Positions 1-5,265 of a stretch of DNA of 5,265 nt are shown piece by piece. The number at the start of each line of letters is the position of its first letter. Within the stretch, counting starts at the first letter, position 1. Under the pieces are notes generated by a model. It searched no databases. It saw only the letters and a program-made list of their open reading frames with translations, and was not told the origin of the DNA. This stretch comes from Tannerella sp. GTDB lineage: Bacteria; Bacteroidota; Bacteroidia; Bacteroidales; Tannerellaceae. A program made the position numbers and the translations under genes. The stretch is taken from positions 1-5,265 of the forward strand of contig JAISEZ010000030.1 of NCBI GenBank assembly GCA_031263835.1. The letters run 5' to 3'.

Positions 1-788
1 GTTCCGTTTTCGCGGAGGAGGCGGAACCAGCCGTTGAGGCTGTCGAGCAGGACGGGAGAGGTTTTGCGGACGGCCCACGACTGAAGCTGGGTGAAACTGA
101 TGTCGGTGAGGATGTCGATTTCGGGAAACTGTTTTTGTGCCGTACGGGCAACCTGCCGGTCGCAGACGGCATAGTCAATGTCGCCTTTGGCCACCATGAT
201 GATTAGCTGTTCGGCGGCATAGAGCGGTTCTTCGACGACGTGAATCGTGTCGCCGATTTCGTGCTGCAGGTTGCGCAGCCGCAACCGTACCGGCGAGTCT
301 TTCGGCACGTAGAGCGTCTTTCCGGCCAGCGCCAGCTGGTTGCGCAGGGGTTCGACGCCGCTGTTTGCGGACGCAGTCCTCTGTACAAGTACCTGCCTGT
401 TGAGCACAATCGGGTCGGTAAACAGGCAAAATTCCTTCAGTTCGCTGGTTGTGGGAATGTTTTGGGCAATGATGTCGTAATGCTGGCCGGACAGGCCCTC
501 GAAGCTCTTTTCGAGGCTCATCACCGGATACATGCGCACCTCTATCCCGGCAAGCTGCGCAATGGCCCGGCACAGTTCGTACTGAAAGCCTCCGGTCGTA
601 TCCCCCTCAAGGTGATAACCCGACTGGCTGTATTCCGTCACGATGCGCAGGATGCCTTCGCGACGGATTTCACCGTAATCGCGCGGCGGGAGGACGGCGC
701 GCGGCCTGATGCCGATTAGCAGGCCCATCGTCCCGGCGGCCAGCGCAAGAAGGACGATATAGAGTATCATCAGTTTCCGTGAAAACAT
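1..788 (-). CDS. Membrane-anchored solute-binding protein (SBP_bac_3, MltF-like), 3' end beyond window
   Basis: I translated 262 codons from the ATG at 788 down to position 1 without a stop, so the gene is partial. Residues 1-5 are short and basic, and about 6-27 form one hydrophobic segment with no lipobox cysteine. This suggests a signal anchor or uncleaved signal with the rest in the periplasm. From about residue 44 (EGILRIVTEY) the protein reads as a type-3 periplasmic solute-binding fold: GGFQYELCRAIA (66-77), YDIIAQNIPTTSE (104-116), FTDPIV (123-128), a second lobe from about 156 (GKTLYVPKDSPVRL) and KGDIDYAVCD (201-210). In Bacteroidales, proteins of this kind are either stand-alone binding proteins or the N-terminal half of MltF-type lytic transglycosylases. 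The deciding C-terminal SLT domain would lie beyond the edge. It starts 16 nt after the porin stop, so it is probably cotranscribed with it. No ABC permease or ATPase gene is visible. The fold is fairly sure; substrate and enzymatic role are not. Confidence 0.82.
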   Translation of the reverse strand, partial: MFSRKLMILYIVLLALAAGTMGLLIGIRPRAVLPPRDYGEIRREGILRIVTEYSQSGYHLEGDTTGGFQYELCRAIAQLAGIEVRMYPVMSLEKSFEGLSGQHYDIIAQNIPTTSELKEFCLFTDPIVLNRQVLVQRTASANSGVEPLRNQLALAGKTLYVPKDSPVRLRLRNLQHEIGDTIHVVEEPLYAAEQLIIMVAKGDIDYAVCDRQVARTAQKQFPEIDILTDISFTQLQSWAVRKTSPVLLDSLNGWFRLLRENG

Positions 789-804
789 GCCGTTCGCGGG
801 GGGG

Positions 805-2958
805 TTAATTGTTGAACGTGACGGCCAGTCCGATTTTGATAACCATCGGATTCAGCGGGTAATGCGGCATGGAGAAATAGGACGGATGATTGATTATCAC
901 GCTTCCGAGATTATAGCCCGAGACGAAGAAACAGGTCTGCTTGAGATGGAAATTGGCGTAGGCGTTGAGCAGGGGATAACCGCCCAGCGTCATCCGGTCC
1001 TGAAGCTGGAATTGCTGGGTAGCCGGCTCGTAGTAGGGGACGCGGTAGGGCGTGTAATAACAGGCGTCTGCTCCGAGCTGCACGCTCAACACTTTGACCA
1101 GCCTGAAGGCGACATACAGGTTGGAACGGGCGCTCAGCTGCGGCAAGGGCAACACCTGGTCGTTGCTGCTCAACTGATATACCAGTTCGTTTTCCCAGCC
1201 GAATCCCCGGTAGCGAAAATCCTGTTTCAGCCGTCCGGTGACGACCTGCAGGTTGGCGCCATACTGTTCCGGCACGCCGTCCCTGTTGAAAAACACGTGG
1301 TTCTGAATACTCTCCACCCCGACGGAGAGTTGGGTATGCGTCTGTTCCCAGGACGCCAGTCCTTCGACATAAACGCGCTGGATATTGTTCAGGCTCGTGT
1401 CCCACCAGAAGTAGCGGCCGTGGTGATGACGCTGATAGAAGGCCGGCCGCAGGTTTTTGACGTATCCCCGCGCCTGAATGGAGGCCTCTTTCCCGAACAG
1501 GCGGAAGTGTGTCCGGACGTCGCCCTCGAGCCGGAACTCGCCCAGGTCGTCGCCCAGCACGCACAGCTCGCCGCGCGCCTGATACGTCAGCACGCTCCCC
1601 TGGCGTTTGGACAGTTCGGCGCCCACAAAGGTGGCAAGCTCTTCGTATTTCATTTTCCCGAGCATCGAATCGCCGGGCAGGAAGAACTTCCGCTTTTCGA
1701 CAGAGGCAAAAGCCGTCAGCCCGAACTTCGCCCAGTCCTGGAAACCCTCGCGCAGGGCGAGCGCCACCGTGTTGTTCAGTCTCCACATCGACGTGTAGTC
1801 GTTCAGCAGCGAATCCGCCATCCCGAAATGACCGGTGTAACACGTGTCCACCACATGGCCGCGGTCGGTGGAGATAAACCGTCTGCTGTGGGTTTCGTAT
1901 TCGACGGTATGTATCACGCTGGAAACGGGTACAAAAACCTCATTGGCATGAAGGTCTTCCTCCTCCTCCTCCTTTTCGACAGCCGGCGACGGCGCGAGGT
2001 CCGGGTTGTCGGCCTTCTCCTTTTCGGCTTCCGCCGCGGCCCGGGCTTCCCGTTCCTCCTTTTCCTGCTCCTTCCGCCGCTTCTTTTCCTGTTCCTTTTC
2101 GGTCAGCTCGCGGTAGAAACCGAGATTGTAGCGGTGCGAGAGGAAGAGGTTCTGCCCCCGTACCCGGTTCCATACGCTGGAGAAACGGGTGGGAAACGAC
2201 TGCGTATCCACCCGCCGGCGTCCGTTCGCAAATTCATCGGGATGCGTGATGTAGCGGTCGTTGGTCAGGCCGCCGTTTTCGCTGTTGACCATATTGAAGT
2301 TGCGCATATGGGCAAAGGCTTCGTAGCGGTCGGAGCGGTAGCTGCCGAAGAGGCGGTAGTTAATCATCTTGTTGTTGTTCGACTGGTAATGCCCGCGGCT
2401 GTACACGTAGTCGAAATCGCCGCCCGCGTTGATTTTCCTGCCGAAGTTGCTTGTCAGGAAGATTTTCAGCTGCTCTTCCCGGTTGGTTGACCCGCCGGCG
2501 CGCGTATACAGGATATTGCTGTAGGGCATTTTCGTGTCATAGAAACAGGCATTTCGGGGGGTGATGATATAAGGGTCATAGACGTCGGCAAAGATAAAGT
2601 CGCGTTCACTGTTCCGTTCGTTGAAGATACGGCTTTGCGCCGGCGCGGCGATATTGCCCGTATGAGCCACGGCAACGCCCTGTCCATCCGGAAACGAGCG
2701 GTTGACCATGTTCAGGTAGGCCGTGTCCATGGGCGCGATGGAAGGCTCGCCCAGTCCGGTCAGGCGGTAGGCCGTAATCCGTCGAATCGCCGTCGAATCC
2801 TCGGCCTCCGCCAGCGAATCGGGCAGCTGGGCCGCCACATTCCTGGCCGTCAGCGAGAAGTTGCCGCGTCCGCCCGCCGGGCGGTTTTGCGCCGCAAGTC
2901 CCGTGGAACAGACGGCAATCACAGATAATACCGATACGGTGTACAGGATTCGTTTCAT
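805..2958 (-). CDS. Putative outer-membrane porin (Porin_10 family)
   Basis: 717 residues. I chose the ATG at 2958 because it begins a clean signal peptide (MKRILYTVSVLSVIAVCSTGLAA, broken here as M1-A23, cleavage likely near residue 23). A GTG at 3000 would add 14 residues read from a heptanucleotide repeat. C17 is not in a proper lipobox (IAVC). The mature part resembles the Bacteroidota putative porin family: DTAYLNMVNRSFPDG (about 78-92), FYDTKMPYSNILYTRAGGS (139-157), RLFGSYRSDRYEAF (202-215) and VPVSSVIHTVEYE (343-355). Alternating aromatic and polar stretches run to the C-terminus, as expected for a beta-barrel. Residues about 287-336 are an unusual lysine/glutamate/arginine-rich stretch, probably helical, inserted between two strands. 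The last residues (LAVTFNN) fit a terminal strand. No TonB-box plug or SusC features are seen. The transported substrate is unknown; the porin role is inferred from family membership. Confidence 0.85.
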   Translation of the reverse strand: MKRILYTVSVLSVIAVCSTGLAAQNRPAGGRGNFSLTARNVAAQLPDSLAEAEDSTAIRRITAYRLTGLGEPSIAPMDTAYLNMVNRSFPDGQGVAVAHTGNIAAPAQSRIFNERNSERDFIFADVYDPYIITPRNACFYDTKMPYSNILYTRAGGSTNREEQLKIFLTSNFGRKINAGGDFDYVYSRGHYQSNNNKMINYRLFGSYRSDRYEAFAHMRNFNMVNSENGGLTNDRYITHPDEFANGRRRVDTQSFPTRFSSVWNRVRGQNLFLSHRYNLGFYRELTEKEQEKKRRKEQEKEEREARAAAEAEKEKADNPDLAPSPAVEKEEEEEDLHANEVFVPVSSVIHTVEYETHSRRFISTDRGHVVDTCYTGHFGMADSLLNDYTSMWRLNNTVALALREGFQDWAKFGLTAFASVEKRKFFLPGDSMLGKMKYEELATFVGAELSKRQGSVLTYQARGELCVLGDDLGEFRLEGDVRTHFRLFGKEASIQARGYVKNLRPAFYQRHHHGRYFWWDTSLNNIQRVYVEGLASWEQTHTQLSVGVESIQNHVFFNRDGVPEQYGANLQVVTGRLKQDFRYRGFGWENELVYQLSSNDQVLPLPQLSARSNLYVAFRLVKVLSVQLGADACYYTPYRVPYYEPATQQFQLQDRMTLGGYPLLNAYANFHLKQTCFFVSGYNLGSVIINHPSYFSMPHYPLNPMVIKIGLAVTFNN
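1951..2100 (-). other. Charged, probably helical insert inside the porin
   Basis: This segment encodes porin residues about 287-336. It starts as a dense run of E, K, Q and R (ELTEKEQEKKRRKEQEKEER), passes through an alanine/glutamate part and a proline-containing part (NPDLAPSPA), and ends in a run of five glutamates. It is flanked by barrel-like strands (HRYNLGFYREL before, VFVPVSSVIHT after). The DNA is strongly purine-rich on the coding strand, with repeated GAG/GAA triplets. Its side of the outer membrane cannot be decided from sequence alone. Confidence 0.7.
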
Positions 2959-2970
2959 TCTCCGCTCCCC

Positions 2971-3029
2971 ACTCATCACTAACCACTCATCACTAATCAC
3001 TCATCACTAACCACTAACCACTCATCACT
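2971..3029 (-). repeat. Degenerate heptanucleotide tandem repeat at the aroC end and porin leader
   Basis: On the plus strand, eight consecutive 7-bp units fit ACTMAYC: ACTCATC, ACTAACC, ACTCATC, ACTAATC, ACTCATC, ACTAACC, ACTAACC, ACTCATC, plus a final ACT. On the coding (minus) strand they read GATGAGT, GGTTAGT and GATTAGT. The array encodes the last ten or so residues of AroC ([10 protein letters not shown]), supplies its TGA stop at 2999-2997, and fills most of the gap up to about 12 nt before the porin ATG. Since 7 is not a multiple of 3, the array cycles through all frames and has stops in each. Confidence 0.9.
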
Positions 3030-4082
3030 GCTTATAAGATAATCGAGCAGTGTCATGGCGGTCATCGCTTCGACCACGGGAACGGCGCGCGGCAGGACGC
3101 AGGGGTCGTGACGGCCGCGGGCTTTCAGTATGGCGGCATGACCGTCCACGTCCACCGTTTCCTGTTCCATCAGCAGGGTCGGGACGGCCTTGAAGGCCAC
3201 GCGAAAATAAATATCCTCTCCGTTGGAAATACCGCCCTGAATACCGCCGGAAAAGTTGGTGCGCGTACGGATGCCGTTTCCGTCGCTGAAGAAACGGTCA
3301 TTCTGTTCGGAACCCCGGTAGAGGGGCGCGTCGAACCCGACACCGTAATCAAACCCCTTTACGGCATTGATGCTCAACATCGCTGCACCCAGCGCCGCAT
3401 GAAGTTTGCCGAAAACCGGTTCACCCAGGCCGGGCGGCACGCCCTGCGCCACGCACGAAACAATACCGCCGACCGTATCGCCTGCCGCCTGCACCTCGCC
3501 AATCAGGGCTTTCATTTCCGCCGCCTTGAGCGGGTCGGGACAGCGTACCGCGTTCGTTTCCGTCAGGTTCAGGTCATACTCCTTATAACTGCCTTCCAGC
3601 CGGATATGGGCGACCTGCGAAGTGTAGGCCCGGACGGTGATTCCGCGCCGGCGCAGGAGCAGTTTGGCGATGGCGCCGCCCACGCACCGGGCGACTGTCT
3701 CCCGGGCCGAGGCACGTCCGCCGCCACGCGGGTCGCGGACGCCGTATTTGACCTGATACGTGTAGTCGGCATGTGACGGGCGGAAAAGGTCTTTCATCGC
3801 GTCGTAGTCCGCCGGGCGCTGGTTTTCGTTCCGGACGATGAATCCGATGGGTGCGCCGGTGGTGCGGCCTTCGTAGATGCCGGAGAGAAACTCCACCTCG
3901 TCCGCCTCCCTGCGCGGGGTGGTAATGGAGGATTGTCCGGGACGGCGGCGGGCCAGCTCCTGCCTGACAAACGCCATGTCTATGCACAGTCCCGCCGGAC
4001 AGCCGTCAATCACGCCGCCGATACCTGCGCCGTGCGATTCGCCGAACGACGTCAGCCGATAACTGTTTCCGAACGTATTCAT
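2997..4082 (-). CDS. aroC: Chorismate synthase
   Basis: 361 residues, the usual length for the family. AroC converts 5-enolpyruvylshikimate-3-phosphate to chorismate with reduced FMN, the last step of the shikimate pathway, in the cytoplasm. The start at 4082 gives [18 protein letters not shown], the canonical N-terminus; an upstream in-frame extension merely overlaps the slyD tail. All three family signatures are visible: [14 protein letters not shown] (14-27, with the catalytic-type His17), RPSHAD (101-106, with His104) followed by [10 protein letters not shown] (120-129), and RHDPC (324-328) followed by VPVVEAM. FMN-site-type [13 protein letters not shown] is also present. The core ends at about LLDYLI; the remaining residues, [10 protein letters not shown], are read from a heptanucleotide repeat and are probably not functional. 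It starts 37 nt after the slyD stop, with no terminator between, so the two are likely cotranscribed. Identification is secure. Confidence 0.98.
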   Translation of the reverse strand: MNTFGNSYRLTSFGESHGAGIGGVIDGCPAGLCIDMAFVRQELARRRPGQSSITTPRREADEVEFLSGIYEGRTTGAPIGFIVRNENQRPADYDAMKDLFRPSHADYTYQVKYGVRDPRGGGRASARETVARCVGGAIAKLLLRRRGITVRAYTSQVAHIRLEGSYKEYDLNLTETNAVRCPDPLKAAEMKALIGEVQAAGDTVGGIVSCVAQGVPPGLGEPVFGKLHAALGAAMLSINAVKGFDYGVGFDAPLYRGSEQNDRFFSDGNGIRTRTNFSGGIQGGISNGEDIYFRVAFKAVPTLLMEQETVDVDGHAAILKARGRHDPCVLPRAVPVVEAMTAMTLLDYLISSDEWLVVSDE

Positions 4083-4119
4083 TGCGGATAAAAGGGGTCG
4101 TATTTGCGGAAGTTGCCGT

Positions 4120-4701
4120 TTAACAGCTGCATTTCCGGTCGTCGCAACCGTCGTCGCCGCAACTGTCGTCGCCGCACTCGCCGCATCCGCACTGACAGCC
4201 GCAACCGCCCTGCATGGAAGCCGACAGTGCGGCAATCTCTTCGGCCGTTGCTTCGTGCACGTCCAGCACTTTCCCGTCGAAATGGAGCATCTCGCCGGCC
4301 AGCGGATGGTTGAAATCCATCAGCACCGTCTCCGCCTTCACTTCCAGTACGGAGCCGTTCATTTGCTGTCCGTCGGAGGTCATCATCGGCACGGTGTTTC
4401 CTTCGCTGATATATTCGTCGTCGAACCGGCCGTCCACTTCAAAGAGGTTTTTCGGCAGTTCGCATACATTTTCTTCCATATACTCGCCATAGGCATTTTC
4501 CGGAGAAAGGGAGAACCGGAACGTGTCGCCCGTCGCCAGACCGCTCAGCCGGTCTTCAAAGGCGGGCAGCATGGCGCCCAGTCCGTAAATAAACTTCAGG
4601 GGATGTTCCCCGGTCGCCCGTTCCATCAACTCGCGTTCCTCGCCTTCCCCCACATTCAGGTCGTAAGAGACCGATACAAATTTGTTTGCTGTAATATTCA
4701 T
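4120..4701 (-). CDS. slyD: SlyD-like FKBP-type peptidyl-prolyl cis-trans isomerase with cysteine-rich tail
   Basis: 193 residues; cytoplasmic, no signal peptide. The FKBP half-domain occupies about 1-66 ([23 protein letters not shown], broken here as F37 to D59). PENAYGEY (67-74) then leads into the insert-in-flap chaperone domain, roughly 75-120 ([13 protein letters not shown]). The FKBP fold is completed by [20 protein letters not shown] (129-148) and EATAEEIA, which closely match the SlyD pattern NHMLAGQNLKF...EATEEELA. The tail (164-193) has nine cysteines (167, 169, 171, 173, 176, 181, 186, 191, 193) spaced by Gly and Asp, with no histidine. E. coli SlyD has a metal-binding tail mixing His and Cys. 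The family role is prolyl isomerase and chaperone, with nickel handling in E. coli; metal binding here is inferred. It is the first gene of the probable operon, with a promoter box about 30 nt upstream. The symbol is by family; some annotators would write only FKBP-type isomerase. Confidence 0.93.
   Translation of the reverse strand: MNITANKFVSVSYDLNVGEGEERELMERATGEHPLKFIYGLGAMLPAFEDRLSGLATGDTFRFSLSPENAYGEYMEENVCELPKNLFEVDGRFDDEYISEGNTVPMMTSDGQQMNGSVLEVKAETVLMDFNHPLAGEMLHFDGKVLDVHEATAEEIAALSASMQGGCGCQCGCGECGDDSCGDDGCDDRKCSC
4147..4176 (-). repeat. 15-bp tandem duplication in the slyD cysteine tail
   Basis: Two adjacent 15-bp units, 4176-4162 and 4161-4147 on the coding strand, differ at one base. 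They encode CGDDS and CGDDG. A further partial unit (CDD) follows. Stepwise duplication is a simple way for the cysteine tail to have grown, and copy number could vary between strains. Confidence 0.8.
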
Positions 4702-4730
4702 CTGTTATTTTGCAATAAGTGATTCGCGCA

Positions 4731-4738
4731 CAAAGATA
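4731..4738 (-). promoter_or_regulatory. Bacteroidetes-type -7 promoter box of slyD
   Basis: TATCTTTG on the minus strand fits TAnnTTTG, the -7 element used by the Bacteroidetes primary sigma factor. It lies about 30 nt upstream of the slyD ATG, so the leader would be roughly 20-25 nt. No good TTG/TTTG -33 element is present at the expected distance. That region falls in the left arm of the adjacent hairpin. Confidence 0.6.
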
Positions 4739-4742
4739 CAAT

Positions 4743-4808
4743 AAAAAATCATCCGGCCCGTGTTTCCCGCCCTTTCTTCGGGAAGCAGGGCGGGGAACAC
4801 GCGGATGA
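4743..4808 (-). terminator. Long hairpin with T-run, terminator-like on the minus strand
   Basis: The plus-strand left arm is TCATCCG (4749-4755), a 3-nt bulge GCC, then CGTGTTTCCCGCCCT (4759-4773). The right arm, AGGGCGGGGAACACG (4787-4801) plus CGGATGA (4802-4808), pairs with it over 22 positions, with one G/T wobble or mismatch depending on the strand. The loop contains TTCG closed by C/G, so it can form an extra stable cap. On the minus strand the hairpin is followed directly by six T (4748-4743), the classic intrinsic-terminator form. No gene on the minus strand upstream obviously needs it, and it abuts the slyD promoter box. Confidence 0.6.
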
Positions 4809-4872
4809 CGCAGACTGAAAAGATGAACGCAGACGGGGAATGCTGATAAACTAAGGTATTGGCCCCCGCCTC

Positions 4873-5000
4873 CTCAAAGAGCGCCTTTGACGTCCCTCAA
4901 AAGGTGTCTTTGACGTCCCTCAAAAGGTGTCTTTGACGTCCCTCAAAAGATGTCTTTGACGTCCCTCAAAGAGTGTCTTTGACGTGGCTCAAAGAGTGTC
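4873..5000. repeat. 23-bp tandem repeat array with internal dyads (5 copies plus a partial)
   Basis: Units start at 4873, 4896, 4919, 4942 and 4965, each exactly 23 bp. A sixth from 4988 matches for 13 bp and then diverges. Each unit reads CTCAAA, a 6-nt variable core, CTTTGACGT and two final bases (CC, or GG in unit five). Units two and three are identical. The array therefore alternates TCAAA and TTTGA half-sites spaced by 7 and 6 nt. In unit five the dyad is perfect: TCAAAGA-GTG-TCTTTGA. Units one to four end in GACGTCC, which contains the palindrome GACGTC. There are no unique spacers, so it is not CRISPR. It could be a protein-binding array, a structured RNA or a neutral intergenic repeat. 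Confidence 0.92.
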
Positions 5001-5084
5001 CTTCCCGAACACGACCGGGCGCAGCACGGGGTTATTCCTATTCAATCCTGCGGATGGTGGATGCAACTGTTTGAATTGCGACCC

Positions 5085-5102
5085 TTTCCGGGAATCCGGA
5101 AA
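5085..5102. promoter_or_regulatory. Perfect inverted repeat upstream of the dehydrogenase promoter
   Basis: TTTCCGG-GAAT-CCGGAAA: 7-bp perfect arms around a 4-nt centre. Its centre lies about 35 bp upstream of the TATATTTG box, where a regulator site could lie. It overlaps and competes with a second hairpin (5091-5114), so it may instead be part of a structured RNA. Function is inferred only. Confidence 0.35.
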
Positions 5103-5123
5103 ACTCCGGTTTCCTGTTTTTTT
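5091..5123 (+). terminator. Hairpin with T-run, terminator-like on the plus strand
   Basis: GGAATCCGG (5091-5099) pairs with CCGGTTTCC (5106-5114) with one central mismatch around the loop AAAACT. After TG there is a run of seven T (5117-5123). The form is that of a modest intrinsic terminator reading rightward, but no plus-strand gene precedes it in the window. It ends two bases before the TATATTTG box. The T-run may simply be promoter context. Confidence 0.35.
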
Positions 5124-5124
5124 G

Positions 5125-5132
5125 TATATTTG
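5125..5132 (+). promoter_or_regulatory. Bacteroidetes-type -7 promoter box of the dehydrogenase gene
   Basis: TATATTTG fits TAnnTTTG and lies 29 nt before the ATG at 5162, giving a leader of about 20-25 nt. No clear TTG -33 element is seen 19-21 nt upstream; that region lies within the hairpin sequences. The leader is A-rich (AAATGAAAGGAAACAG), as is common before start codons in this phylum. Confidence 0.62.
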
Positions 5133-5161
5133 CGCCGCACAAATGAAAGGAAACAGACACT

Positions 5162-5265
5162 ATGTTGAAAACAGGAATATACATGCAGCTTGCGCCGGTT
5201 CTTTTTGGCCGGGGCGTGCTGGCGCAGGCCGGCGAAAAGGCGCGGGAAACCGGCATGACGAATGC
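5162..5265 (+). CDS. Iron-containing alcohol dehydrogenase, N-terminal fragment
   Basis: Only 34 complete codons from the ATG at 5162 are inside the window and the frame is open at the right edge. The start MLKTGIYMQLAPVLFGRGVL followed by AQAGEKARETGMTN matches the N-terminus of the group III (Fe-ADH) family. There, a short beta hairpin with a [LIV]xFG-G motif precedes a helix and then the nucleotide-binding strand, which would follow just outside. Members reduce or oxidise small alcohols and aldehydes (for example lactaldehyde, butanol or 4-hydroxybutyrate) with NAD(P)H and an active-site iron. The substrate and the metal ligands cannot be judged from this fragment. It is transcribed away from the slyD operon, with its own promoter box. 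Confidence 0.75.
   Translation, partial: MLKTGIYMQLAPVLFGRGVLAQAGEKARETGMTN

Larger units (their letters stand above)
4702..5161. other. Divergent intergenic region without a convincing gene
   Basis: This 460-bp stretch separates the leftward slyD operon from the rightward dehydrogenase gene. It has two outward-facing hairpins with T-runs, two outward-facing promoter boxes and a 23-bp tandem array in the middle. The short open frames that cross it carry no recognisable protein. The array contains stops in both strands. About 4809-4872 and 5001-5084 show nothing further that I can assign, apart from an imperfect direct repeat of ACGCAGAC at 4808-4815 and 4827-4834. Confidence 0.75.

Noticed and set aside
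787..2490. A 567-residue open frame on the plus strand opposite the porin.
   Set aside because: It is the antisense shadow of a well-supported porin gene in GC-rich DNA. Its translation has no recognisable domain, and its glutamate/lysine-rich counterpart merely becomes leucine/phenylalanine-rich.
2959..3000. A GTG start for the porin at 3000, overlapping the aroC stop.
   Set aside because: The extra 14 residues come from the heptanucleotide repeat and would precede a clean signal peptide that begins at the ATG at 2958.
4083..4235. A 51-residue N-terminal extension of AroC.
   Set aside because: It overlaps the slyD cysteine tail in another frame, and the conserved AroC N-terminus begins exactly at the ATG at 4082.
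4255..4722. A 155-residue plus-strand frame opposite slyD.
   Set aside because: It is the antisense of a clear SlyD-like gene and has no recognisable domain of its own.
4873..5000. The 23-bp array as a CRISPR.
   Set aside because: Copies are directly adjacent with no unique spacers, and no cas gene is visible.
5038..5256. A 72-residue minus-strand frame over the dehydrogenase start, which could have used the terminator at 4743-4808.
   Set aside because: It mostly overlaps the dehydrogenase start and its promoter, shows no domain, and stops well before the hairpin.
5143..5265. An alternative ATG at 5143 upstream of the dehydrogenase start.
   Set aside because: It is out of frame with the recognisable Fe-ADH N-terminus and gives an arginine/glycine-rich shadow peptide.

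Overview
The window looks like chromosomal DNA from a member of the Bacteroidota, most likely the order Bacteroidales. Three things point there: a Porin_10-type outer-membrane protein, a family largely restricted to that phylum; promoter boxes of the Bacteroidetes form TAnnTTTG in front of both outward-facing genes; and start sites without a strong, uniform Shine-Dalgarno sequence. Base composition is GC-rich by eye, which would fit a higher-GC gut lineage. I cannot name a genus.

Layout. Positions 1-4701 hold four genes on the minus strand, tightly spaced (gaps of 37, 38 and 16 nt). In transcription order they are a SlyD-like FKBP peptidyl-prolyl isomerase with a cysteine-rich tail (4701-4120), chorismate synthase AroC (4082-2997), a Porin_10-type putative porin (2958-805), and a membrane-anchored solute-binding protein (family SBP_bac_3, MltF-like) that runs off the left edge (788-1). 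They are probably one operon driven from a TAnnTTTG promoter near 4735. An iron-containing alcohol dehydrogenase starts on the plus strand at 5162 and runs off the right edge.

The divergent intergenic region, 4702-5161, is the most unusual part. It contains no convincing gene. It does contain a 23-bp tandem array (five full copies and a partial sixth, 4873-5000) built from alternating TCAAA/TTTGA half-sites. On each side of the array is a hairpin followed by a T-run, both pointing outward, and each abuts the TAnnTTTG box of the neighbouring gene. A second short repeat, a degenerate heptanucleotide array at 2971-3029, encodes the last residues and stop codon of AroC and fills most of the gap before the porin.

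The genes are otherwise ordinary housekeeping and envelope functions: aromatic amino-acid synthesis, protein folding or metal handling, an outer-membrane channel, and a periplasmic binding or cell-wall protein. I see no defence system, insertion sequence, CRISPR array or phage gene. The observations worth following up are the two repeat arrays and the paired hairpin-promoter arrangement.
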